Below are positions 11,446 through 24,646 of a stretch of 64,000 nucleotides of DNA, in pieces. Origin of the DNA: Sepiola atlantica (taxonomy: Eukaryota > Mollusca > Cephalopoda > Sepiida > Sepiolidae). Positions within the stretch are counted from its first letter, which is position 1; each line of letters opens with the position of its first letter. The notes beneath the pieces were generated by a model that had not been told where the DNA came from, ran no database searches, and worked only from the letters and a program-made list of their open reading frames with translations. A program made the translations under genes and the position numbers. Location: contig CAUVYP010001208.1 of assembly GCA_963556195.1 (NCBI GenBank), forward strand, positions 434,001 to 498,000, in the 5' to 3' direction.

Positions 11446-14048
11446 TTAGCGCGTTTTAAAGTTGTTATCGCTTTTGTTTATAACTTCCACATTTATTCGA
11501 ATTGTGCAACGAAACTTTGCACAGATTAGCGGAGTCACATTTTCTACTGAAGTACTAAGTTTCAGAAGTGCAGCTCTTGTACTGCCGGAGATATGTCGAT
11601 ACAAACTGAATACGCAAAACATCGACAAAATTTAGCGCGTTTTAAAGTTGATATCGCTTTTGTTTATAACTGCCACATTTATTCGAATTGTGCAACTAAA
11701 CTTTGCACAGATTAGCGAAGTCACATGTTCTACTGAAGTACCAAGTTCTAGAAGTGCAGCTCTTGTACTGCCGGAGATATGTCGATACAAACTGAATACG
11801 CAAACTATCAACAAAATTTAGTGCGATTTAAAGTTGATATCGCTTTTGTTTATAACTTCACCATTCTTTAGAATTGTGCCACGAAACTTTGCAGAGATAA
11901 GCGGAGTCACATGCTCTACTGAAGTACCAAGTTTCAGAAGTGCAGCCCTTTTACTGCCGGAGATATGTCGATACAAACTGAATACGCAAAACATCGACAA
12001 AATTTAGCGCGTTTTAAAGTTGATATCGCTTTTGTTTATAACTTCCACATTTATTCGAATTGTGCAACGAAACTTTGCACAGATTAGCGGAGTCACATGT
12101 TCTACTGAAGTACCAAGTTTCAGAAGTGCAGCTCTTGTACTGCCGGAGATATGTCGATACAAACTGAATACGCAAAACATCGACAAAATTTAGCGCGTTT
12201 TAAAGTTGATATCGCTTTTGTTTATAACTTCCACATTTATTCGAATTGTGCAACGAAACTTTGCACAGATTAGCGAGTCACATGTTCTACTGAAGTACCA
12301 AGTTTCAGAAGTGCAGCTCTTGTACTGCCGGAGATATGTCGATACAAACTTAATACGCAAAACATCGACAAAATTTAGCGCGTTTTAAAGTTGATATCGC
12401 TTTTGTTTATAACTTCCACATTTATTCGAATTGTGCAACGAAACTTTGCACAGATTAGCGGAGTCACATGTTCTACTGAAGTACCAAGTTTCAGAAGTGC
12501 AGCTCTTGTACTGCCGGAGATATGTCGATACAAACTTAATACGCAAAACATCGACAAAATTTAGCGCGTTTTAAAGTTGATATCGCTTTTGTTTATAACT
12601 TCCACATTTATTCGAATTGTGCAACGAAACTTTGCACAGATTAGCGGAGTCACATTTTCTACTGAAGTACCAAGTTTCAGAAGTGCAGCTCTTGTACTGC
12701 CGGAGATATGTCGATACAAACTGAATACGCAAAACATCAACAAAATTTAGCCCGTTTTAAAGTTGATATCGCTTTTGTTTATAACTTCCACATTTATTCG
12801 AATTGTGCAACGAAACTTTGCAGACAGTCGCGGAGGCACATTTTCTACTGAAGTACCAAGTTTCAGAAGTGCAGCTCTTGTACTGCCGGAGATATGTCGA
12901 TACAAACTGAATACGCAAAACATCAACAAAATTTAGCGCGTTTTAAAGTTGATATCGCTTTTGTTTATAACTTCCACATTTATTCGAATTGTGCAACGAA
13001 ACTTTGCACAGATTAGCGGAGTCACATGTTCTACTGAAGTACCAAGTTTCAGAAGTGCAGCTCTTGTACTGCCGGAGATATGTCGATACAAACTGAATAC
13101 GCAAACTATCAACAAAATTTAGTGCGATTTAAAGTTGATATCGCTTTTGTTTATAACTTCACCATTCTTTAGAATTGTGCAACGAAACTTTGCAGAGATA
13201 AGCGGAGTCACATGCTCTACTGAAGTACCAAGTTTCAGAAGTGCAGCTCTTTTACTGCCGGAGATATGTCGATACAAACTGAATACGCAAAACATCGACA
13301 AAATTATGCGCGTTTTAAAGTTGATATCGCTTTTGTTTATAACTTCCACATTTATTCGAATTGTGCAACGAAACTTTGCACAGATTAGCGGAGTCACATT
13401 TTCTACTGAAGTACTAAGTTTCAGAAGTGCAGCTCTTGTACTGCCGGAGATATGTCGATACAAACTGAATACGCAAAACATCGACAAAATTTAGCGCGTT
13501 TTAAAGTTGATATCGCTTTTGTTTATAACTTCCACATTTATTCGAATTGTGCAACGAAACTTTGCAGAGATAAGCGGAGTCACATTTTCTACTGAAGTAC
13601 CAAGTTTCAGAAGTGCAGCTCTTGTACTGCCGGAGATATGTCGATACAAACTGAATACGCAAAACATCAACAAAATTTAGCGCGTTTTAAAGTTGATATC
13701 GCTTTTGTTTATAACTTCCACATTTATTCGAATTGTGCAACGAAACTTTGCACAGATTAGCGGAGTCACATTTTCTACTGAAGTACCAAGTTTCAGAAGT
13801 GCAGCTCTTGTACTGCCGGAGATATGTCGATACAAACTGAATACGCAAACTATCAACAAAGTTTAGTCCGATTTAAAGTTGATATCGCTTTTGTTTATAA
13901 CTTCACCATTCTTTAGAATTGTGCAACGAAACTTTGCAGAGATAAGCGGAGTCACATGCTCTACTGAAGTACCAAGTTTCAGAAGTGCAGCTCTTGTACT
14001 GCCGGAGATATGTCGATACAAACTGAATACGCAAAACATCGACAAAAT
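11446..14048 (+). repeat. Block 8: A-B-C-D-E-D*-F-G-H-I-A'-F-K-I2 (14 monomers, 2603 bp)
   Basis: B at 11632 has aactgccac and gcgaagtcac, marks repeated in blocks 9 and 10. An extra monomer D* at 12375 follows E: it lacks E's one-base deletion but keeps E's cttaatac, so it is a D/E recombinant. The other monomers follow the order of block 7. Confidence 0.9.
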
Positions 14049-16279
14049 TTAGCGCGTTTTAAAGTTGTTATCGCTTTTGTTTATAACTTCCACATTTATT
14101 CGAATTGTGCAACGAAACTTTGCACAGATTAGCGGAGTCACATTTTCTACTGAAGTACTAAGTTTCAGAAGTGCAGCTCTTGTACTGCCGGAGATATGTC
14201 GATACAAACTGAATACGCAAAACATCGACAAAATTTAGCGCGTTTTAAAGTTGATATCGCTTTTGTTTATAACTGCCACATTTATTCGAATTGTGCAACG
14301 AAACTTTGCACAGATTAGCGAAGTCACATGTTCTACTGAAGTACCAAGTTCTAGAAGTGCAGCTCTTGTACTGCCGGAGATATGTCGATACAAACTGAAT
14401 ACGCAAACTATCAACAAAATTTAGTGCGATTTAAAGTTGATATCGCTTTTGTTTATAACTTCACCATTCTTTAGAATTGTGCCACGAAACTTTGCAGAGA
14501 TAAGCGGAGTCACATGCTCTACTGAAGTACCAAGTTTCAGAAGTGCAGCCCTTTTACTGCCGGAGATATGTCGATACAAACTGAATACGCAAAACATCGA
14601 CAAAATTTAGCGCGTTTTAAAGTTGATATCGCTTTTGTTTATAACTTCCACATTTATTCGAATTGTGCAACGAAACTTTGCACAGATTAGCGGAGTCACA
14701 TGTTCTACTGAAGTACCAAGTTTCAGAAGTGCAGCTCTTGTACTGCCGGAGATATGTCGATACAAACTGAATACGCAAAACATCGACAAAATTTAGCGCG
14801 TTTTAAAGTTGATATCGCTTTTGTTTATAACTTCCACATTTATTCGAATTGTGCAACGAAACTTTGCACAGATTAGCGAGTCACATGTTCTACTGAAGTA
14901 CCAAGTTTCAGAAGTGCAGCTCTTGTACTGCCGGAGATATGTCGATACAAACTTAATACGCAAAACATCGACAAAATTTAGCGCGTTTTAAAGTTGATAT
15001 CGCTTTTGTTTATAACTTCCACATTTATTCGAATTGTGCAACGAAACTTTGCACAGATTAGCGGAGTCACATGTTCTACTGAAGTACCAAGTTTCAGAAG
15101 TGCAGCTCTTGTACTGCCGGAGATATGTCGATACAAACTGAATACGCAAAACATCAACAAAATTTAGCGCGTTTTAAAGTTGATATCGCTTTTGTTTATA
15201 ACTTCCACATTTATTCGAATTGTGCAACGAAACTTTGCACAGATTAGCGGAGTCACATTTTCTACTGAAGTACCAAGTTTCAGAAGTGCAGCTCTTGTAC
15301 TGCCGGAGATATGTCGATACAAACTGAATACGCAAACTATCAACAAAATTTAGTGCGATTTAAAGTTGATATCGCTTTTGTTTATAACTTCACCATTCTT
15401 TAGAATTGTGCAACGAAACTTTGCAGAGATAAGCGGAGTCACATGCTCTACTGAAGTACCAAGTTTCAGAAGTGCAGCTCTTTTACTGCCGGAGATATGT
15501 CGATACAAACTGAATACGCAAAACATCGACAAAATTATGCGCGTTTTAAAGTTGATATCGCTTTTGTTTATAACTTCCACATTTATTCGAATTGTGCAAC
15601 GAAACTTTGCACAGATTAGCGGAGTCACATTTTCTACTGAAGTACTAAGTTTCAGAAGTGCAGCTCTTGTACTGCCGGAGATATGTCGATACAAACTGAA
15701 TACGCAAAACATCGACAAAATTTAGCGCGTTTTAAAGTTGATATCGCTTTTGTTTATAACTTCCACATTTATTCGAATTGTGCAACGAAACTTTGCAGAG
15801 ATAAGCGGAGTCACATTTTCTACTGAAGTACCAAGTTTCAGAAGTGCAGCTCTTGTACTGCCGGAGATATGTCGATACAAACTGAATACGCAAAACATCA
15901 ACAAAATTTAGCGCGTTTTAAAGTTGATATCGCTTTTGTTTATAACTTCCACATTTATTCGAATTGTGCAACGAAACTTTGCACAGATTAGCGGAGTCAC
16001 ATTTTCTACTGAAGTACCAAGTTTCAGAAGTGCAGCTCTTGTACTGCCGGAGATATGTCGATACAAACTGAATACGCAAACTATCAACAAAGTTTAGTCC
16101 GATTTAAAGTTGATATCGCTTTTGTTTATAACTTCACCATTCTTTAGAATTGTGCAACGAAACTTTGCAGAGATAAGCGGAGTCACATGCTCTACTGAAG
16201 TACCAAGTTTCAGAAGTGCAGCTCTTGTACTGCCGGAGATATGTCGATACAAACTGAATACGCAAAACATCGACAAAAT
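14049..16279 (+). repeat. Block 9: A-B-C-D-E-L-K-I-A'-F-K-I2 (12 monomers, 2231 bp)
   Basis: F-G-H after E is replaced by L-K. B at 14235 shares aactgccac with blocks 8 and 10. The segment 13119-15349 is followed directly by a near copy at 15350-17580, a 2231-bp tandem duplication. Confidence 0.9.
14978..15163 (+). repeat. Reference monomer, type L
   Basis: D-like body (atgttc) with tail catcaac. It follows E or E' and precedes K, or precedes P in the right part of the window. Confidence 0.9.
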
Positions 16280-18510
16280 TTAGCGCGTTTTAAAGTTGTT
16301 ATCGCTTTTGTTTATAACTTCCACATTTATTCGAATTGTGCAACGAAACTTTGCACAGATTAGCGGAGTCACATTTTCTACTGAAGTACTAAGTTTCAGA
16401 AGTGCAGCTCTTGTACTGCCGGAGATATGTCGATACAAACTGAATACGCAAAACATCGACAAAATTTAGCGCGTTTTAAAGTTGATATCGCTTTTGTTTA
16501 TAACTGCCACATTTATTCGAATTGTGCAACGAAACTTTGCACAGATTAGCGAAGTCACATGTTCTACTGAAGTACCAAGTTCTAGAAGTGCAGCTCTTGT
16601 ACTGCCGGAGATATGTCGATACAAACTGAATACGCAAACTATCAACAAAATTTAGTGCGATTTAAAGTTGATATCGCTTTTGTTTATAACTTCACCATTC
16701 TTTAGAATTGTGCCACGAAACTTTGCAGAGATAAGCGGAGTCACATGCTCTACTGAAGTACCAAGTTTCAGAAGTGCAGCCCTTTTACTGCCGGAGATAT
16801 GTCGATACAAACTGAATACGCAAAACATCGACAAAATTTAGCGCGTTTTAAAGTTGATATCGCTTTTGTTTATAACTTCCACATTTATTCGAATTGTGCA
16901 ACGAAACTTTGCACAGATTAGCGGAGTCACATGTTCTACTGAAGTACCAAGTTTCAGAAGTGCAGCTCTTGTACTGCCGGAGATATGTCGATACAAACTG
17001 AATACGCAAAACATCGACAAAATTTAGCGCGTTTTAAAGTTGATATCGCTTTTGTTTATAACTTCCACATTTATTCGAATTGTGCAACGAAACTTTGCAC
17101 AGATTAGCGAGTCACATGTTCTACTGAAGTACCAAGTTTCAGAAGTGCAGCTCTTGTACTGCCGGAGATATGTCGATACAAACTTAATACGCAAAACATC
17201 GACAAAATTTAGCGCGTTTTAAAGTTGATATCGCTTTTGTTTATAACTTCCACATTTATTCGAATTGTGCAACGAAACTTTGCACAGATTAGCGGAGTCA
17301 CATGTTCTACTGAAGTACCAAGTTTCAGAAGTGCAGCTCTTGTACTGCCGGAGATATGTCGATACAAACTGAATACGCAAAACATCAACAAAATTTAGCG
17401 CGTTTTAAAGTTGATATCGCTTTTGTTTATAACTTCCACATTTATTCGAATTGTGCAACGAAACTTTGCACAGATTAGCGGAGTCACATTTTCTACTAAC
17501 GTACCAAGTTTCAGAAGTGCAGCTCTTGTACTGCCGGAGATATGTCGATACAAACTGAATACGCAAACTATCAACAAAGTTTAGTGCGATTTAAAGTTGA
17601 TATCGCTTTTGTTTATAACTTCAACATTCTTTAGAATTGTGCAACGAAACTTTGCAGAGATAAGCGGAGTCACATGCTCTACTGAAGTACCAAGTTTCAG
17701 AAGTGCAGCTCTTTTACTGCCGGAGATATGTCGATACAAACTGAATACGCAAATCATCGACAAAATTTAGCGCGTTTTAAAGTTGTTATCGCTTTTGTTT
17801 ATAACTTCCACATTTATTCGAATTGTGCAACGAAACTTTGCACAGATTAGCGGAGTCACATTTTCTACTGAAGTACTAAGTTTCAGAAGTGCAGCTCTTG
17901 TACTGCCGGAGGTATGTCGATACAAACTGAATACGCAAAACATCGACAAAATTTAGCGCGTTTTAAAGTTGATATCGCTTTTGTTTATAACTTCCACATT
18001 TATTCGAATTGTGCAACGAAACTTTGCACAGATTAGCGGAGTCACATGTTCTACTGAAGTACCAAGTTTCAGAAGTGCATCTCTTGTACTGCCGGAGATA
18101 TGTCGATACAAACTGAATACGCAAAACATCAACAAAATTTAGCGCGTTTTAAAGTTGATATCGCTTTTGTTTATAACTTCCACATTTATTCGAATTGTGC
18201 AACGAAACTTTGCACAGATTAGCGGAGTCACATTTTCTACTGAAGTACCAAGTTTCAGAAGTGCAGCTCTTGTACTGCCGGAGATATGTCGATACAAACT
18301 GAATACGCAAACTATCAACAAAGTTTAGTGCGATTTAAAGTTGATATCGCTTTTGTTTATAACTTCACCATTCTTTAGAATTGTGCAACGAAACTTTGCA
18401 GAGATAAGCGGAGTCACATGCTCTACTGAAGTACCAAGTTTCAGAAGTGCAGCTCTTTTACTGCCGGAGATATGTCGATACAAACTGAATACGCAAAACA
18501 TCGACAAAAT
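16280..18510 (+). repeat. Block 10: A-B-C-D-E-L-K-I-A-L-K-I (12 monomers, 2231 bp)
   Basis: The second half repeats L-K-I. Private changes include ctactaacgtac in K at 17395, cttcaacattc in I at 17581, gaggtatgtc in A at 17767 and gtgcatctc in L at 17953. Confidence 0.9.
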
Positions 18511-19254
18511 TTAGCGCGTTTTAAAGTTGTTATCGCTTTTGTTTATAACTTCCACATTTATTCGAATTGTGCAACGAAACTTTGCACAGATTAGCGGAGT
18601 CACATTTTCTACTGAAGTACTAAGTTTCAGAAGTGCAGCTCTTGTACTGCCGGAGATATGTCGATACAAACTGAATACGCAAAACATCGACAAAATTTAG
18701 CGCGTTTTAAAGTTGATATCGCTTTTGTTTATAACTTCCACATTTATTCGAATTGTGCAACGAAACTTTGCACAGATTAGCGGAGTCACATTGTCTACTG
18801 AAGTACCAAGTTTCAGAAGTGCAGCTCTTGTACTGCCGGAGATATGTCGATACAAACTGAATACGCAAAACATCAACAAAATTTAGCGCGTTTTAAAGTT
18901 GATATCGCTTTTGTTTATAACTTCCACATTTATTCGAATTGTGCAACGAAACTTTGCACAGATTAGCGGAGTCACATTTTCTACTGAAGTACCAAGTTTC
19001 AGAAGTGCAGCTCTTGTACTGCCGGAGATATGTCGATACAAACTGAATACGCAAAACATCAACAAAATTTAGCCCGTTTTAAAGTTGATATCGCTTTTGT
19101 TTATAACTTCACCATTCTTTAGAATTGTGCAACGAAACTTTGCAGAGATAAGCGGAGTCACATGCTCTACTGAAGTACCAAGTTTCAGAAGTGCAGCTCT
19201 TTTACTGCCGGAGATATGTCGATACAAACTGAATACGCAAAACATCGACAAAAT
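18511..19254 (+). repeat. Block 11: A-F-F-I (4 monomers, 744 bp)
   Basis: This is a shortened block. The first F has attgtc at the attttc position. I at 19069 has a ttagcccg head on an otherwise normal I body, so its head follows the preceding monomer's tail rather than its own body type. Confidence 0.88.
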
Positions 19255-21672
19255 TTAGCGCGTTTTAAAGTTGTTATCGCTTTTGTTTATAACTTCCACA
19301 TTTATTCGAATTGTGCAACGAAACTTTGCACAGATTAGCGGAGTCACATTTTCTACTGAAGTACTAAGTTTCAGAAGTGCAGCTCTTGTACTGCCGGAGA
19401 TATGTCGATACAAACTGAATACGCAAAACATCGACAAAATTTAGCGCGTTTTAAAGTTGATATCGCTTTTGTTTATAACTTCCACATTTATTCGAATTGT
19501 GCAACGAAACTTTGCACAGATTAGCGGAGTCACATGTTCTACTGAAGTACCAAGTTCTAGAAGTGCAGCTCTTGTACTGCCGGAGATATGTCGATACAAA
19601 CTGAATACGCAAACTATCAACAAAATTTAGTGCGATTTAAAGTTGATATCGCTTTTGTTTATAACTTCACCATTCTTTAGAATTGTGCCACGAAACTTTG
19701 CAGAGATAAGCGGAGTCACATGCTCTACTGAAGTACCAAGTTTCAGAAGTGCAGCCCTTTTACTGCCGGAGATATGTCGATACAAACTGAATACGCAAAA
19801 CATCGACAAAATTTAGCGCGTTTTAAAGTTGATATCGCTTTTGTTTATAACTTCCACATTTATTCGAATTGTGCAACGAAACTTTGCACAGATTAGCGGA
19901 GTCACATGTTCTACTGAAGTACCAAGTTTCAGAAGTGCAGCTCTTGTACTGCCGGAGATATGTCGATACAAACTGAATACGCAAAACATCGACAAAATTT
20001 AGCGCGTTTTAAAGTTGATATCGCTTTTGTTTATAACTTCCACATTTATTCGAATTGTGCAACGAAACTTTGCACAGATTAGCGAGTCACATGTTCTACT
20101 GAAGTACCAAGTTTCAGAAGTGCAGCTCTTGTACTGCCGGAGATATGTCGATACAAACTTAATACGCAAAACATCGACAAAATTTAGCGCGTTTTAAAGT
20201 TGATATCGCTTTTGTTTATAACTTCCACATTTATTCGAATTGTGCAACGAAACTTTGCACAGATTAGCGGAGTCACATTTTCTACTGAAGTACCAAGTTT
20301 CAGAAGTGCAGCTCTTGTACTGCCGGAGATATGTCGATACAAACTGAATACGCAAAACATCAACAAAATTTAGCCCGTTTTAAAGTTGATATCGCTTTTG
20401 TTTATAACTTTCTACATTTATTCGAATTGTGCAACGAAACTTTGCAGACAGTCGCGGAGGCACCTTTTCTACTGAAGTACCAAGTTTCAGAAGTGCAGCT
20501 CTTGTACTGCCGGAGATATGTCGATACAAACTGAATACGCAAAACATCAACAAAATTTAGCGCGTTTTAAAGTTGATATCGCTTTTGTTTATAACTTCCA
20601 CATTTATTCGAATTGTGCAACGAAACTTTGCACAGATTAGCGGAGTCACATGTTCTACTGAAGTACCAAGTTTCAGAAGTGCAGCTCTTGTACTGCCGGA
20701 GATATGTCGATACAAACTGAATACGCAAACTATCAACAAAATTTAGTGCGATTTAAAGTTGATATCGCTTTTGTTTATAACTTCACCATTCTTTAGAATT
20801 GTGCAACGAAACTTTGCAGAGATAAGCGGAGTCACATGCTCTACTGAAGTACCAAGTTTCAGAAGTGCAGCTCTTTTACTGCCGGAGATATGTCGATACA
20901 AACTGAATACGCAAAACATCGACAAAATTTAGCGCGTTTTAAAGTTGATATCGCTTTTGTTTATAACTTCCACATTTATTCGAATTGTGCAACGAAACTT
21001 TGCACAGATTAGCGGAGTCACATTTTCTACTGAAGTACTAAGTTTCAGAAGTGCAGCTCTTGTACTGCCGGAGATATGTCGATACAAACTGAATACGCAA
21101 AACATCGACAAAATTTAGCGCGTTTTAAAGTTGATATCGCTTTTGTTTATAACTTCCACATTTATTCGAATTGTGCAACGAAACTTTGCACAGATTAGCG
21201 GAGTCACATTTTCTACTGAAGTACCAAGTTTCAGAAGTGCAGCTCTTGTACTGCCGGAGATATGTCGATACAAACTGAATACGCAAAACATCGACAAAAT
21301 TTAGCGCGTTTTAAAGTTGATATCGCTTTTGTTTATAACTTCCACATTTATTCGAATTGTGCAACGAAACTTTGCACAGATTAGCGGAGTCACATTTTCT
21401 ACTGAAGTACCAAGTTTCAGAAGTGCAGCTCTTGTACTGCCGGAGATATGTCGATACAAACTGAATACGCAAACTATCAACAAAGTTTAGTGCGATTTAA
21501 AGTTGATATCGCTTTTGTTTATAACTTCACCATTCTTTAGAATTGTGCAACGAAACTTTGTAGAGATAAGCGGAGTCACATGCTCTACTGAAGTACCAAG
21601 TTTCAGAAGTGCAGCTCTTTTACTGCCGGAGATATGTCGATACAAACTGAATACGCAAAACATCGACAAAAT
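19255..21672 (+). repeat. Block 12: A-B-C-D-E-F-G-H-I-A'-N-K-I (13 monomers, 2418 bp)
   Basis: G at 20370 is the only 187-bp monomer in the window: an extra T gives aactttctac, and it also has gcaccttttc. E at 19999 is 185 bp, so the total equals 13 x 186. I at 21487 has a private ctttgtagag. Confidence 0.9.
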
Positions 21673-23159
21673 TTAGCGCGTTTTAAAGTTGTTATCGCTT
21701 TTGTTTATAACTTCCACATTTATTCGAATTGTGCAACGAAACTTTGCACAGATTAGCGGAGTCACATGTTCTACTGAAGTACTAAGTTTCAGAAGTGCAG
21801 CTCTTGTACTGCCGGAGATATGTCGATACAAACTGAATACGCAAAACATCGACAAAATTTAGCGCGTTTTAAAGTTGATATCGCTTTTGTTTATAACTTC
21901 CACATTTATTCGAATTGTGCAACGAAACTTTGCACAGATTAGCGGAGTCACATGTTCTACTGAAGTACCAAGTTCTAGAAGTGCAGCTCTTGTACTGCCG
22001 GAGATATGTCGATACAAACTGAATACGCAAACTATCAACAAAATTTAGTGCGATTTAAAGTTGATATCGCTTTTGTTTATAACTTCACCATTCTTTAGAA
22101 TTGTGCCACGAAACTTTGCAGAGATAAGCGGAGTCACATGCTCTACTGAAGTACCAAGTTTCAGAAGTGCAGCCCTGTTACTGCCGGAGATATGTCGATA
22201 CAAACTGAATACGCAAAACATCGACAAAATTTAGCGCGTTTTAAAGTTGATATCGCTTTTGTTTATAACTTCCACATTTATTCGAATTGTGCAACGAAAC
22301 TTTGCACAGATTAGCGGAGTCACATGTTCTACTGAAGTACCAAGTTTCAGAAGTGCAGCTCTTGTACTGCCGGAGATATGTCGATACAAACTGAATACGC
22401 AAAACATCGACAAAATTTAGCGCGTTTTAAAGTTGATATCGCTTTTGTTTATAACTTCCACATTTATTCGAATTGTGCAACGAAACTTTGCACAAATTAG
22501 CGAGTCACATGTTCTACTGAAGTACCAAGTTTCAGAAGTGCAGCTCTTGTACTGCCGGAGATATGTCGATACAAACTTAATACGCAAAACATCGACAAAA
22601 TTTAGCGCGTTTTAAAGTTGATATCGCTTTTGTTTATAACTTCCACATTTATTCGAATTGTGCAACGAAACTTTGCACAGATTAGCGGAGTCACATGTTC
22701 TACTGAAGTACCAAGTTTCAGAAGTGCAGCTCTTGTACTGCCGGAGATATGTCGATACAAACTGAATACGCAAAACATCAACAAAATTTAGCGCGTTTTA
22801 AAGTTGATATCGCTTTTGTTTATAACTTCCACATTTATTCGAATTGTGCAACGAAACCTTGCACAGATTAGCGGAGTCACATTTTCTACTGAAGTACCAA
22901 GTTTCAGAAGTGCAGCTCTTGTACTGCCGGAGATATGTCGATACAAACTGAATACGCAAACTATCAACAAAGTTTAGTGCGATTTAAAGTTAATATCGCT
23001 TTTGTTTATAACTTCACCATTCTTTAGAATTGTGCAACGAAACTTTGCAGAGATAAGCGGAGTCACATGCTCTACTGAAGTACCAAGTTTCAGAAGTGCA
23101 GCTCTTTTACTGCCGGAGATATGTCGATACAAACTGAATACGCAAAACATCGACAAAAT
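21673..23159 (+). repeat. Block 13: A-B-C-D-E-L-K-I (8 monomers, 1487 bp)
   Basis: This is the compact eight-monomer HOR. K at 22788 has aaaccttgc near 22854 and I at 22974 has gttaatatc, which removes GATATC. Both recur 1487 bases later in block 14. E at 22417 has cacaaattag, and C at 22045 has gccctgttac. Confidence 0.9.
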
Positions 23160-24646
23160 TTAGCGCGTTTTAAAGTTGTTATCGCTTTTGTTTATAACTT
23201 CCACATTTATTCGAATTGTGCAACGAAACTTTGCACAGATTAGCGGAGTCACATTTTCTACTGAAGTACTCAGTTTCAGAAGTGCAGCTCTTGTACTGCC
23301 GGAGATATGTCGATACAAACTGAATACGCAAAACATCGACAAAATTTAGCGCGTTTTAAAGTTGATATCGCTTTTGTTTATAACTTCCACATTTATTCGA
23401 ATTGTGCAACGAAACTTTGCACAGATTAGCGGAGTCACATGTTCTACTTAAGTACCAAGTTCTAGAAGTGCAGCTTTTGTACTGCCGGAGATATGTCGAT
23501 ACAAACTGAATACGCAAACTATCAACAAAATTTAGTGCGATTTAAAGTTGATATCGCTTTTGTTTATAACTTCACCATTCTTTAGAATTGTGCCACGAAA
23601 CTTTGCAGAGATAAGCGAAGTCACATGCTCTACTGAAGTACCAAGTTTCAGAAGTGCAGCCCTTTTACTGCCGGAGATATGTCGATACAAACTGAATACG
23701 CAAAACATCGACAAAATTTAGCGCGTTTTAAAGTTGATATCGCTTTTGTTTATAACTTCCACATTTATTCGAATTGTGCAACGAAACTTTGCACAGATTA
23801 GCGGAGTCACATGTTCTACTGAAGTACCAAGTTTCAGAAGTGCAGCTCTTGTACTGCCGGAGATATGTCGATACAAACTGAATACGCAAAACATCGACAA
23901 AATTTAGCGCGTTTTAAAGTTGATATCGCTTTTGTTTATAACTTCCACATTTATTCGAATTGTGCAACGAAACTTTGCACAGATTAGCGAGTCACATGTT
24001 CTACTGAAGTACCAAGTTTCAGAAGTGCAGCTCTTGTACTGCCGGAGATATGTCGATACAAACTTAATACGCAAAACATCGACAAAATTTAGCGCGTTTT
24101 AAAGTTGATATCGCTTTTGTTTATAACTTCCACATTTATTCGAATTGTGCAACGAAACTTTGCACAGATTAGCGGAGTCACATGTTCTACTGAAGTACCA
24201 AGTTTCAGAAGTGCAGCTCTTGTACTGCCGGAGATATGTCGATACAAACTGAATACGCAAAACATCAACAAAATTTAGCGCGTTTTAAAGTTGATATCGC
24301 TTTTGTTTATAACTTCCACATTTATTCGAATTGTGCAACGAAACCTTGCACAGATTAGCGGAGTCACATTTTCTACTGAAGTACCAAGCTTCAGAAGTGC
24401 AGCTCTTGTACTGCCGGAGATATGTCGATACAAACTGAATACGCAAACTATCAACAAAGTTTAGTGCGATTTAAAGTTAATATCGCTTTTGTTTATAACT
24501 TCACCATTCTTTAGAATTGTGCAACGAAACTTTGCAGAGATAAGCGGAGTCACATGCTCTACTGAAGTACCAAGTTTCAGAAGTGCAGCTCTTTTACTGC
24601 CGGAGATATGTCGATACAAACTGAATACGCAAAACATCGACAAAAT
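23160..24646 (+). repeat. Block 14: A-B-C-D-E-L-K-I (8 monomers, 1487 bp), near copy of block 13
   Basis: It has the order and length of block 13, with the shared aaaccttgc and gttaatatc. Its own changes are gtactcag in A at 23160, ctacttaag and gcagctttt in B at 23346 (the first closes the minus-strand open frame) and gcgaagtc in C at 23532. Confidence 0.9.
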
